64,000 bases of DNA, from assembly GCF_014652855.1 (NCBI RefSeq), contig NZ_BMZP01000004.1, positions 123,235 to 187,234 of the forward strand, read 5' to 3'. Shown here in pieces: positions 35,055 through 44,848 of this stretch. This DNA comes from Novosphingobium pokkalii (GTDB lineage Bacteria; Pseudomonadota; Alphaproteobacteria; Sphingomonadales; Sphingomonadaceae). The position numbers were made by a program, and so were the translations under genes. The notes below the pieces were generated by a model. That model did no database searches, had not been told where the DNA came from, and saw only the letters and a list, made by a program, of their open reading frames with translations. The stretch's first letter is position 1. Each line of letters begins with the position of its first letter.

Positions 35055-36485
35055 ATGGAGCCTGTCCCGCAAGCCGTGTCGGATCGCCCGCTTGCCGGCG
35101 ATGCCATTCCCTATCGTCCCGATCCGCAACTGGCGGCGCTGGCGCCGTGGCTGGGCGACCGGGTGGAAGCCGCCGATTTCCCGCAGACCGTGCTGCGCTG
35201 GCGCAACGATCGCGCCGCCGCGCAAGTGGGCCTGGCCGGGCTGAGCGAGGCGGAATGGATCGCCCATTTCGGCCGGTTCGCGCCGCTGCCCGGCAATCTG
35301 ACCGGCCCGCTCGCGCTGCGCTATCATGGCCACCAGTTCGGCGTCTACAATCCCGAGCTTGGCGACGGTCGCGGCTTCACCTTTGCCCAGATGCGCGATG
35401 GTGCGGGCCGCCTGATGGACCTGGGCACCAAGGGTTCGGGGCAGACGCCATGGAGCCGCCGGGGCGATGGGCGCCTGACGCTCAAGGGCGCGGTGCGCGA
35501 GATTCTCGCCACCGAAATGCTCGAAGCGCTGGGCGTGAACACCAGCCGCACCTTTTCGGTGATCGAAACCGGCGAAAGCCTGTGGCGGGGTGACGAACCC
35601 TCGCCCACGCGCAGCGCCGTGCTCGTGCGCCTGAGCCACGGGCACATCCGCATCGGCACGTTCCAGCGCCTGCTCGCGCTCGACAAGCCCGAGGAGATGC
35701 GCCAGCTCATCGCCTATTGCCTGACGCAGTTCCCCGGCGCGGCCGACGCGGCGCCCGCCGGCGCCAGCCCGGCCGCCACCCTGCTGCACCAGGTGGTGGC
35801 GCGCATGGCCGACATGGCCGCCAGCTACATGGTCGCCGGCTTCGTCCACGGCGTGCTCAACACCGACAACATGAACGTGACGGGCGAAAGCTTCGACTAT
35901 GGCCCATGGCGCTGGCTGCCGCGCTGGGATCCACGCTTCGTCGCCGCCTATTTCGACGAAGCCGGGCGCTACGCCTTTGCCCGTCAACCCGAAGTGATCG
36001 GGTGGAACTGCGGCCAACTCGCCGTCGCGCTGCGTCTGGTGGAAGAAGCCCCGCCGCTGATTGCCGCGCTCGAACGATTCGGTCCGCTCTACCAGGCGGC
36101 CATGGCGCGGCGCTGGTGCTGGCGCCTGGGCGTGGAACCGCAGGGGCTGGAGGCGGACACCGCCCTGGTCGAGGCCAGCGAAGCGGCGATGCGCGCGCAG
36201 GACATCGGCCCCGATGCGTTTTTCCATGCCCATCGCGGCGGGCGCGGCCTGGATGCGGCAGCCGGCCACACGCCAACGGGCCAGGACCACCCGCTGTGGC
36301 ACGAAGCGGCGGCGCCCAGCCTGTTGATCGAGGAAGTGGAAAGCCTTTGGGCGCCGATCGCCGAGCATGACGACTGGAGCGCGCTGCACGCCAAGGTCGC
36401 GGAAATTCGCCGTCTCGGTGAAGCGCTGGGGCCTGCACCAAGGCCCGCCGGGCATGCGGAACTGGCAGGCACAATCGGGCATTAA
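35055..36485 (+). CDS. selO: Protein adenylyltransferase SelO-like (YdiU family) with divergent C-terminus
   Basis: A 476-residue pseudokinase-fold AMPylator, close to E. coli SelO (478). Conserved blocks: HGHQFGVYNPELGDGRG, DLGTKGSGQTPWSRRGDGRLTLKGAVREILATEML (Lys in TKGSG), GFVHGVLNTDNMNVTGESFDYGPW (the NTDN metal/catalytic loop). SelO transfers AMP to Ser/Thr/Tyr and is involved in redox homeostasis. Unlike E. coli SelO, the C-terminus lacks the NPxxVLRN block and the terminal Cys; the last 100 residues contain none. ATG 35055 gives a length matching the family; GTG 35025 is an in-frame alternative. It is divergent from the hydrolase gene. Confidence 0.85.
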   Translation: MEPVPQAVSDRPLAGDAIPYRPDPQLAALAPWLGDRVEAADFPQTVLRWRNDRAAAQVGLAGLSEAEWIAHFGRFAPLPGNLTGPLALRYHGHQFGVYNPELGDGRGFTFAQMRDGAGRLMDLGTKGSGQTPWSRRGDGRLTLKGAVREILATEMLEALGVNTSRTFSVIETGESLWRGDEPSPTRSAVLVRLSHGHIRIGTFQRLLALDKPEEMRQLIAYCLTQFPGAADAAPAGASPAATLLHQVVARMADMAASYMVAGFVHGVLNTDNMNVTGESFDYGPWRWLPRWDPRFVAAYFDEAGRYAFARQPEVIGWNCGQLAVALRLVEEAPPLIAALERFGPLYQAAMARRWCWRLGVEPQGLEADTALVEASEAAMRAQDIGPDAFFHAHRGGRGLDAAAGHTPTGQDHPLWHEAAAPSLLIEEVESLWAPIAEHDDWSALHAKVAEIRRLGEALGPAPRPAGHAELAGTIGH

Positions 36486-36550
36486 GCGATCCGACAGGCT
36501 GCGCAGCCGATCGCTGACCCATTCGTAACGCTTTTGGTGTATCCCCTTTC

Positions 36551-38002
36551 GTGATAGCAAGCCCCACTCCAAGGATCGACGCTCGCCCCGTGGCCGCCGG
36601 AGAGATCATTTCCATCGAGCCGGCCACCGGCACCGAGATCTGGCGCGGCCCGCTGGGAGACGTGGACGCGGCCGTGGCGCTCGCCCGGCGGGCCTGGCCG
36701 GCCTGGGCCGCGCAGCCGCTGTCCACCCGGATCGAACTGCTGCGCCGCTTTGCCAACGAAGTGCGCAAGGATGCGGAAAGCCTGGCCACGCTGATTGCAC
36801 GCGAAACCGGCAAGCCGCTGTGGGAAGCGCGCGGCGAGATCGACACGGTGCTGGCCAAGGTGGAAATCGCCGTGCGCAGCTATGCCGAACGCACCGCGCA
36901 GCGCCGGCTCGACAGCGCCTTGCAGGGAACCGCTGCGCTGCGTCACAAGCCGCACGGGGTGATTGCCGTGATCGGCCCATTCAACCTGCCCGCGCAGGCG
37001 CCCGCCGGCCACATCATCCCCGCGCTGATCGCCGGCAATGCCGTGGTGTTCAAGCCTTCGGAACAGGCGCCCGCGACCGGGCTGGCGCTGATGCAGTGCC
37101 TGCATCGCGCCGGCGTGCCCGCTGCGCTGGCGCAAGTGCTGGTGGGCGCGGGCGAGGAAGGCAAGGCACTGGCCGCGCACGAGGGCGTCGATGGCGTGCT
37201 GTTCACCGGATCGAGCCACACCGGCCTGGCGCTCAGCCGCCGGCTGGCGGCCCAGCCCGGCAAGATCGTCGCGCTCGATCTGGGCGGCAACAACCCGATC
37301 GTGGTGTGGGACACGCCCAAGATCGCCGATGCCGCCGCGCTGGTCGTGCAATCGGCCTTCACCACCGCCGGGCAGCGGGCCACCGCCGCGCGGCGGCTGA
37401 TCGTCAAGGCCGATCTCTATGATGCCGTGGTGGGCGAAGTGAAAGCGCTGGCCGATCGCCTGATCGTGGGCGCGCCTTTCGACGATCCCGCCCCGTTCCT
37501 TGGCCCGGTGATCGACAACGCCGCCGCCGATGGCCTGACCGAAAGCTTCGTCTATCTGCTGTCCAACGGCGGCCGCCCGATCCGCCATCTCACCCGGCCG
37601 CGCGGCGACCTGCCGTTCCTGGCCCCGGCGATGATCGACGTGACGGGCATGGCGCAGCGGCCCGATGTCGAGCTGTTCGGCCCGATCCTGCAAGTGATCA
37701 AGGTGGATGAATTCGACGAGGCCCTGGCCGAAGCCAACGCCACCCGCTTTGGCCTTTGCGCCGCGCTGATCGGCGGGACGCCGCAAGACTACAACCGCTT
37801 CTGGGCGGGCGTGCGCGCCGGTGTGGTCAACTGGAACCGCCCGACCAACGGCGTGTCCCCCGCCGCGCCGCTGGGCGGGGTCGGCCTGTCCGGCAACCAC
37901 CGCCCCGGCGCGTTCTATGCCGCCGATTTCTGCGCCTATCCGGTCGCCTCGGCCGAAATGGAACAGCCCCGCGCTTCCATCGGCATCGGCCTTTCCACTT
38001 GA
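36551..38002 (+). CDS. AstD-like (succinylglutamate-semialdehyde) dehydrogenase homologue without catalytic Cys/Glu
   Basis: A 483-residue protein aligning end to end with AstD of the arginine succinyltransferase pathway: ARETGKPLWEAR, HKPHGVIAVIGPFNLP (oxyanion Asn kept), FKPSEQAPATG, FTGSSHTG, LGGNNPIVVWD, EVFGPILQV-like VELFGPILQV, and GVVNWNRPTNGVSPAAPLGGVGLSGNHRPGAFYAADFC. The nucleophile Cys, present in E. coli AstD as AGQRCTC, is Ala277 (AGQRATA), and the general-base Glu is Asp243 (ALDLGG). Their 34-residue spacing equals that in canonical enzymes, so this is not an alignment slip. As read, the protein should not have normal dehydrogenase activity. No astA, astB, astC or astE lies nearby. 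It is followed at 38012 by a convergent ATPase gene. Confidence 0.85.
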   Translation: MIASPTPRIDARPVAAGEIISIEPATGTEIWRGPLGDVDAAVALARRAWPAWAAQPLSTRIELLRRFANEVRKDAESLATLIARETGKPLWEARGEIDTVLAKVEIAVRSYAERTAQRRLDSALQGTAALRHKPHGVIAVIGPFNLPAQAPAGHIIPALIAGNAVVFKPSEQAPATGLALMQCLHRAGVPAALAQVLVGAGEEGKALAAHEGVDGVLFTGSSHTGLALSRRLAAQPGKIVALDLGGNNPIVVWDTPKIADAAALVVQSAFTTAGQRATAARRLIVKADLYDAVVGEVKALADRLIVGAPFDDPAPFLGPVIDNAAADGLTESFVYLLSNGGRPIRHLTRPRGDLPFLAPAMIDVTGMAQRPDVELFGPILQVIKVDEFDEALAEANATRFGLCAALIGGTPQDYNRFWAGVRAGVVNWNRPTNGVSPAAPLGGVGLSGNHRPGAFYAADFCAYPVASAEMEQPRASIGIGLST

Positions 38003-38011
38003 AACCGCACT

Positions 38012-39757
38012 TCAAAACCGGCTCTGCGCGCGCCAGCGGTGAACGGTGCGGGCGACGCTTTCCTCCTCGCCGCCGCTCTTGCCCCAAAGCTGGCTGAACG
38101 ATGGGTCGGCCGAAGCCGGGCGCCGCGCTTCATCCAGATCGTCAAAGGCCACGCGGATCGGAATCGCCACGCCTTCGCCGCAAATGATGCATTCGCGGTT
38201 GCGCAGCGCGGGGATCGCATCGAGGAACCCACGCGCCCCTTCGGGCATGGCCGCGCGCACGAACTGCTGGTCGCGATCGTTGTTGAGGCGCATGGAGATG
38301 ATCGTGCCGCATTGCGAGAGCACGCCTTCGGCCAGGTCTGACGGGCGCTGGGTGATCAGGCCCAGCGAAACGCCATATTTGCGCCCTTCCTTGGCAATGC
38401 GCGAAAGGATGCGCCCCACTGACGAGCCATCGGAATTGCGCTCGTTGGGAACGTAGCGGTGCGCTTCCTCGCAGACCAGCAGGATCGGGCGCGTGGTTTC
38501 CTGGCGCGACCAGATGGCATAGTCGAACACCAGGCGGCTGAGCACGGCCACCACGGTGGAGGTGATTTCCGAAGGCACGCCCGAAACATCGATGATCGAG
38601 ATCGGCTTGCCGTGCGCGGGCAGGCGGAACAGCCGCCCGACGAATTCGGCCATGGTGTCGCTCACCAGCATGCCCGAAAACATGAACTGATAGCGCGGAT
38701 CGTTGCGGATTTCCTCGATCTTGCTTTTCACCCGCATGTAGGGGATCGAGCTGTGCCCCTTGTCGAGCTTGCCCATCTCGTTCTGCAAGATGTTGCACAA
38801 GTCAGACAGCAGGTAGGGGATTGGCGAATCCTGAGTGATCCTTCCCACCTGCTCGGCCAGCCGGTTCTTCTGCCGCGCCATCAGCAGGCACTTGGCCAGG
38901 ATATCGGCATCGATCTGGCGCTCCGGGCCGGTCGCAGTCAGGAACACTTCGCAGTGCTCCTCGAAATTCATCAGCCAATAGGGCATTTGCAGGTTCGACA
39001 CGTCGAACAGTTGCCCGGTCTGGCGAAAGGCTGAAGGGTATTCGCCGTGCGGGTCGATCATCACGATATGGCCTTCGGGCGCCATGTCGCAGATGCGGTG
39101 CAGGATCAGCGCGGCGGCGGTCGATTTGCCGGTGCCGGTGGAACCGAGCAGGGCGAAATGCTTGCCCAGCAGCGGATCGATATAGAGGCCGGCGCGAATG
39201 TCCGGCGTCGGAAACACCGTGCCCACGGTCACGTGCGGGCGGCCATCGCTGGCATAGATCTGGCGCAAATCGGCGCTGGTCGCCGGATAGACCAGTGCGC
39301 CGGGCACCGGAAACCGCGTCACACCCCGGCGAAAGCCATGGATGCGGCCAGTCTTGGGGTCTTCCTCGCCCTCGCCCAGGAAATCGAGGTGCGCCAGCGC
39401 GCCGCCATCGACCTTGCCATCGCGGCGCTGGTTGCGCACCGAGCCGAGCAGCCAGCCCCGCCCCACACGCACCTTGATCTGGCTGCCCACCTGGCCGGAA
39501 AGCGCCACGGTGGGATCGGCATCGTCCATGCAGTCTTCCAGGCGATGCAGATCGAGCGCCAGGCCACTGCCCGAACCGGCCACGTCCACCACCACGCCGA
39601 TCGGCGCCAGCGCGCAATCCGACGGGGGCAGGTCTTCCACCATGGCAACGCCGACCGGCTGCGCCACCGGGATCGGCGGCACGGCAGCGCGCGGCGCCAG
39701 GTCCGCCGGCTGGGCAGGGTCTGCCGGAATGAAAACCTGCCTGCTCATGTCTGTCAT
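38012..39757 (-). CDS. HerA-like (DUF87) ATPase
   Basis: A 581-residue ATPase of the HerA/FtsK superfamily. An N-terminal beta-rich HAS-barrel-type region (to about 200) precedes Walker A GSTGTGKS (205-212), IVMIDPHGEYPSAF, the Walker B-like VCEEAHRYVP and arginine-finger/sensor region GLITQRPSDLAEGVLSQCGT. HerA proteins form hexamers that translocate DNA, often with a NurA nuclease; in bacteria some act in defence or repair with other partners. No nurA-like gene is adjacent; neighbours are a TIGR02186-like protein and an exporter. The start is ATG 39757 (MTDMSRQVF); TTG 39775 would add six residues. Confidence 0.85.
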   Translation of the reverse strand: MTDMSRQVFIPADPAQPADLAPRAAVPPIPVAQPVGVAMVEDLPPSDCALAPIGVVVDVAGSGSGLALDLHRLEDCMDDADPTVALSGQVGSQIKVRVGRGWLLGSVRNQRRDGKVDGGALAHLDFLGEGEEDPKTGRIHGFRRGVTRFPVPGALVYPATSADLRQIYASDGRPHVTVGTVFPTPDIRAGLYIDPLLGKHFALLGSTGTGKSTAAALILHRICDMAPEGHIVMIDPHGEYPSAFRQTGQLFDVSNLQMPYWLMNFEEHCEVFLTATGPERQIDADILAKCLLMARQKNRLAEQVGRITQDSPIPYLLSDLCNILQNEMGKLDKGHSSIPYMRVKSKIEEIRNDPRYQFMFSGMLVSDTMAEFVGRLFRLPAHGKPISIIDVSGVPSEITSTVVAVLSRLVFDYAIWSRQETTRPILLVCEEAHRYVPNERNSDGSSVGRILSRIAKEGRKYGVSLGLITQRPSDLAEGVLSQCGTIISMRLNNDRDQQFVRAAMPEGARGFLDAIPALRNRECIICGEGVAIPIRVAFDDLDEARRPASADPSFSQLWGKSGGEEESVARTVHRWRAQSRF

Positions 39758-39852
39758 TGCCTGTTCTTGCCCCAACCCGTTGATCGGCCAAGAGCTAGGG
39801 CGGGCAAGGTTAAGATCGGCCTAAGGGGCGCGCCCCGCGCCTTGGGCCTGCC

Positions 39853-40607
39853 TCACACCAGCGCGAACAGGCGCCCGGCGATCCAGCCCATGCCGACCGA
39901 GACCAGCACCGCAAACAGGCCATAGAGCAGCCCGTTGCCCTCGGCCTGCTCGGCCACGAAGCGTTCGAAGCCCTGCTTCGACACGTCCACCCGCGTCACC
40001 GCCGAGGTGATCACGCGGCCCTGGCGAATCGCAAAGGTTTCAGCGGTATAGGTGCCCGTGCGCACTTGCGAGGGCAGCGCGATGCGCGCCTGGTACAGCA
40101 CCTGGCCGCTGATCGTCACGCCATGGCCATCCTCGCGATAAAGACCCTGGCGCTGCATCAGATCGACCAGCCCATCGGCAAAATGCCGCTGCCGCTGCGG
40201 ATCGATCGCCCCGATCGGGGATAGCTGCAAGCGATCGAGCCCGAGTTCATAGATCGCGGCCGTCTTGTCATCGACGATGTCCCGCACCGGGCGCGATGAG
40301 ACGACGGCAAAGAAGCTCGGCGCCGAGCGCAACTCGCTGCTGGCGGCATTGACCCAGATGCCCGCGACCTTGCGCTTTTCCCGCAAGACGATCGACTGCA
40401 CCGGCCCCTTGAGCACCACCACGATATCATAATCCTGCGCGGCGCGGGTGCCGGCGGGATCGAGGATGGCGCCGAACAGCAGCAGGTCCGCGCCGGTAAA
40501 GCCTTGGCGCACTTCCACCTTGTGCTGCGAGATTTCGGGCACCAGGATCGGCGCACGCGCCCCACCGAGCAGCAGCAGCGCCACTGGCGCCAGCACGCCC
40601 AGCCGCG

Positions 40608-40611
<4 letters not shown>
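39853..40611 (-). CDS. TIGR02186-type conserved membrane-anchored protein, function unknown
   Basis: A 252-residue protein with an N-terminal signal or anchor (VLAPVALLLLGG) and a C-terminal transmembrane helix (GLLYGLFAVLVSVGMGWIAGRLFAL). The middle is a predicted extracytoplasmic beta-rich domain with VVVLKGPVQSIVLREKRKVAGIWVN as its most family-like part. Proteins of this type sit next to TauE/SafE exporters in alphaproteobacteria, as here: its GTG start overlaps the stop of the exporter gene (40608-40611), so they are translationally coupled. Likely a partner of the exporter in anion or sulfur-compound handling (inference). Confidence 0.75.
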
Positions 40612-41522
<911 letters not shown>

Positions 41523-41598
41523 CGCCCCTGACCCTAGGCGGGGTGGACGAATTCCGCAACGCCACGGTTGCGCTGTCAAACCCGCTGGAAAGCAGCCG

Positions 41599-42015
41599 TC
41601 ACTCGCGCGCGAACGGAATGCGGCTGCCGTCGAGCGTGGCGAGCAGAGGGGACGGCTGGCGCCCCGAGGGCCGCACACCGAAACCATCGCGATCGGCGGC
41701 CACGGCCGACACCGCGATCACATCCTGCCGCGTGGCGCGGGCAGAAGAGGAGAAGCCGGCGTTGCGCCGCGCCGGGCGTATGGTGGAATCGCCGCTTTGG
41801 GAAGCGTTTCCCAGGCGAGCGGCCAGCATCGATTGCCGCCCCGGCGCCGCATGGAAAGCACTGTCAGTGGCGGCGGTCATGGCCAAGCCCGCCAGCGCCA
41901 GCCGCAGGACAACCCATCCGCCCAACACGAGGCCGAGCATTCGCAGCGGACGCCCGCGCCGACGGCGCGGCGCCCCCGCCTCTGCCGCGTTGGCGATGAT
42001 GGGCCGGGCCTTCAT
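41599..42015 (-). CDS. Hypothetical single-span membrane protein behind the glycosyltransferase gene
   Basis: A 138-residue protein I do not recognise. A basic stretch (PRRRRGRP, about 17-24) precedes one transmembrane helix (MLGLVLGGWVVLRLALAGLAM, about 26-46); the rest is polar, Ser/Arg/Ala-rich with no catalytic pattern, presumably periplasmic. Its ATG overlaps the stop of the NfrB-like glycosyltransferase gene (42012-42015), so it is translated with that gene and may assist it. It is followed after 76 bp by the TauE-type exporter on the same strand. Confidence 0.6.
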   Translation of the reverse strand: MKARPIIANAAEAGAPRRRRGRPLRMLGLVLGGWVVLRLALAGLAMTAATDSAFHAAPGRQSMLAARLGNASQSGDSTIRPARRNAGFSSSARATRQDVIAVSAVAADRDGFGVRPSGRQPSPLLATLDGSRIPFARE

Positions 42016-43451
42016 GCCAGAGCGGCCGGGCAACAGGCCGGGTGGGCCGGCAAGGCGCGATGCCTGGTGTGGTCCCAGGTCACCGTGCCGCTGTGCAGCG
42101 TGGCGAGATAGGCAGTCACCGCCCGGCGCGCCGCGACAATGGCAATGGCGTGGCGCAAGGGCACGCGGGCAATGGCCCGCAAGCCTTCGGCCAGGCCATA
42201 TTCGCGCGCAGTGAAAACCCCGCACAGGGCAATGCGCCAGGCAAGCGCGACGCCGTCCAGCCACAGCAGCGCTGCCAGCGCCGGTGACATGGGGTGATCC
42301 GGCACCAGCCCGTGGCGCCGCGCCAGGGCCAGCAGCGGCGTCAGCACCAGCAGGGCATAGACCACTGCCAGCACCATCGCCAGCATCGGCCCGCGCCGAT
42401 CGCGCAGGCGCATCCACAAGTCCGGCAGGCTGGCGCGCCAGCCCATGCGGTCCCATCCCTGCAAGGCAATGCCATGCATCCACCGCGTCTTCTGGCGCAG
42501 CACAGCCTCCAGCTCGCCGGGGAAATACTTGCGCGTGGCAATCAGGTGCCCGCTTTCATCCCGCACCCGCAGGAAGCGTGCGCTGATGCCCAGCTCGGCC
42601 ATGGCCAGCCCGAATTCATAGTTCTCGGTCAGACTGTCGGCGGCAAACGGCCCCTCCGACGGCCGACGCGCGGCCATCGCGGAAAGCGCCGGGCGGGCAA
42701 TCGCACAGCCCGCGCCGGCGAGCGGCAGGCCAGCCCCGAGCCAACCGCGCACGACCATGGCCTTGGCCTGCTCCTCGGCAAATTCGTCGCCATAATGCCC
42801 GGCCACCCAGCGCGAGCCCCTTTGCATTTCCGGGCGCACGGGCAGCGCGACGAAATCGGCGTGGTCCAGCGCAGCGTCGAGCAGGCCCAGCGCCCGCGGA
42901 TGGACCATGTCGGCCGCATCGTGCACGATCACGCTGCGCACGCGCACGCCGCTGCGCGCCTCGTCCGCCTGCAACGCGGCGTATAGCCGGTTGAGGCAAT
43001 CGGCCTTGGTGGTCGGCCCCGCCCGATCGTGCACCACGATCCGCAGGCGCGGATCATGCGCGCAGCCCAGCACCGCCGCCAGAGTGGCGGGATCGTTGCG
43101 ATAGCAGCCCACATAGAGCCGCAAGTCTGCATGCGGCCAGGCCGAAAGGCAGTGCCGCACCATTGCCCCCACCACCTCTGCCTCTGCCCAGGCAGGCACG
43201 AACACCGCTGCCACGCCACGCAGCGTGCCGCCTCCCAGACCATCCCCAGCGCGCGCCTGCCAGTCCGCGCTGGCGGCAAGGCCGCGGGGCAGACGAACGG
43301 TGCGGACACGGCCGCTCAGCCGCAGCCAGGCCCACAGGCCATCCATCGCCCATTCGTTGCAGGCCCCGATGGCCACCCATACCGCAGCGAAAAGCAGAAG
43401 TTCGCGCTGCAACATGTCCAGCCACAGCCAGACTGTGGACAGCGATATCAT
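42012..43451 (-). CDS. Membrane glycosyltransferase, NfrB-like GT2
   Basis: A 479-residue GT2 enzyme. An N-terminal hydrophobic segment (LLLFAAVWVAIGA) is followed by a GT-A domain with VHDAADMVHP (DxD region), GAGCAIARPAL, a SLTENYEFGLAMAELG block and RQKTRWMHGIALQGWDRMGW (the Q/RxxRW motif of processive synthases). The C-terminus has several membrane helices (about 350-440). The TENYEFGL and KTRWMxGIxxQGW pattern resembles the glycosyltransferase half of NfrB, involved in exopolysaccharide used by phage N4. It probably makes or exports a surface polysaccharide. Divergent from nhaA; the small membrane protein gene overlaps its stop. Confidence 0.78.
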   Translation of the reverse strand: MISLSTVWLWLDMLQRELLLFAAVWVAIGACNEWAMDGLWAWLRLSGRVRTVRLPRGLAASADWQARAGDGLGGGTLRGVAAVFVPAWAEAEVVGAMVRHCLSAWPHADLRLYVGCYRNDPATLAAVLGCAHDPRLRIVVHDRAGPTTKADCLNRLYAALQADEARSGVRVRSVIVHDAADMVHPRALGLLDAALDHADFVALPVRPEMQRGSRWVAGHYGDEFAEEQAKAMVVRGWLGAGLPLAGAGCAIARPALSAMAARRPSEGPFAADSLTENYEFGLAMAELGISARFLRVRDESGHLIATRKYFPGELEAVLRQKTRWMHGIALQGWDRMGWRASLPDLWMRLRDRRGPMLAMVLAVVYALLVLTPLLALARRHGLVPDHPMSPALAALLWLDGVALAWRIALCGVFTAREYGLAEGLRAIARVPLRHAIAIVAARRAVTAYLATLHSGTVTWDHTRHRALPAHPACCPAALA

Positions 43452-43556
43452 ACCCAATTTGCCCTCACCCCCGTTTGACGGCAAACAACCCCGGCGGCAA
43501 ATTACGGCTCGGCAGGGCCGCTGGCAACGCTTGCAACATTCAGGAATGATTCGAAT

Positions 43557-44750
43557 ATGGCGGAAAAGCACGATTCCTCGGCACGGCCAGCGCGGCTCTG
43601 GCAGCGGCTGCTGCGCCATGAGGCGGCGCCGGGCGTACTCCTGCTGCTCTGCGCGGCGCTCGCCATCGGCCTGGCCAATTCGCCGCTGCATCACGCCTAT
43701 CATGCTGCGCTGCACAACCCGCTGCCGCTGCGCGTGCTGCCCCGCCTGGACAGCGCCCACGCCTGGATCAACGACGGGCTGATGGCCGTGTTCTTCTTTG
43801 TCGTCGGGCTTGAGATCAAACGCGAAATCCTCGACGGCGCGCTATCCGATGCGCGACGGCGGCGCTTGCCGGTGCTGGCAGCGCTGGCTGGCATGGCCGC
43901 GCCGGCCGTGGTCTTCCTGGCCGTCAGCCGCAGCTTTCCCATGCTGCATCGCGGCTGGGCGATTCCCGCCGCCACCGACATCGCCTTTGCCATGGGCGTG
44001 CTTGCCCTGATCGGGCGCCGCGTGCCGCCTTCGATCCGCCTGTTCCTGCTGACCGTGGCCGTGGTGGATGACCTTGGCGCGGTGCTGGTCATCGCCATTT
44101 TCTACACCGGCGGGGTCGCCTGGCCCTGGTTGCTGGCCGCCGCAGGGGTGTTTGCAACGATGATTCTGGCCAACCGCGCCGGCGCGACTCGGGTCTGGCT
44201 CTACGCGATTCTCGCCGTCGTGCTGTGGGTCTGCGTGCTGCAATCGGGCGTCCATGCCACGGTGGCCGGGGTTCTGGCCGCCCTGACCGTGCCGATGAAG
44301 CTGGATGCCCATTTCGACTGCCCGCTGCTGCGGCTGGAGCATCGCCTGGTGCCCTGGAACGGCTTTGTGGTCGTGCCGCTGTTCGGGCTGGCCAATGCCG
44401 GCGTCGATCTGCGCGGCAGCGGCCTTGCCGGCCTGCTCGCCCCCCTGCCGCTGGCAATCGCGGCCGGGCTGCTGCTCGGCAAGCAGGCCGGCGTGCTGTC
44501 GGCCGTGATGTTGGCCGAACGGCTGGGCCTTGCCGCCAGGCCCAAGGGCGCAGGGATGGCGCACTTGTGGGGCATGGCCCTGCTGTGCGGCATCGGCTTT
44601 ACCATGAGCCTGTTCATCGCCGCCCTCGCCTTTCCCGACCAGCCCGATCTGGTCGAGCAGGCCAAGCTCGGCATTCTGGGCGGATCGCTGCTCTCGGCGC
44701 TGGCCGGCGCGCTGGTCCTGCGCCTGGCGCCGCCAGCGGCCCAGCCTTGA
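43557..44750 (+). CDS. nhaA: Na+/H+ antiporter NhaA
   Basis: A 397-residue, 12-helix sodium/proton antiporter. The transport site Asp pair is in LLTVAVVDDLGAVLVIAIFYT; other NhaA blocks are VGLEIKREILDGAL, IPAATDIAFAMGVLALIG and GIGFTMSLFIAALAF near the C-terminus. It removes Na+ or Li+ using the proton gradient and controls internal pH. The ATG at 43557 is preceded by AGGAAT. It shares about 105 bp of promoter DNA with the divergent glycosyltransferase. dps follows 98 bp downstream on the same strand. Confidence 0.95.
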   Translation: MAEKHDSSARPARLWQRLLRHEAAPGVLLLLCAALAIGLANSPLHHAYHAALHNPLPLRVLPRLDSAHAWINDGLMAVFFFVVGLEIKREILDGALSDARRRRLPVLAALAGMAAPAVVFLAVSRSFPMLHRGWAIPAATDIAFAMGVLALIGRRVPPSIRLFLLTVAVVDDLGAVLVIAIFYTGGVAWPWLLAAAGVFATMILANRAGATRVWLYAILAVVLWVCVLQSGVHATVAGVLAALTVPMKLDAHFDCPLLRLEHRLVPWNGFVVVPLFGLANAGVDLRGSGLAGLLAPLPLAIAAGLLLGKQAGVLSAVMLAERLGLAARPKGAGMAHLWGMALLCGIGFTMSLFIAALAFPDQPDLVEQAKLGILGGSLLSALAGALVLRLAPPAAQP

Positions 44751-44848
44751 TTGGCAAAATCGATTTGTCCAAGCCACCATTTGCATGAAAATTTCGCTGC
44801 ATAGTGGCGTATGAGAGTGCAAAGCCAAGCACAGGAAAGGGGTTTACC

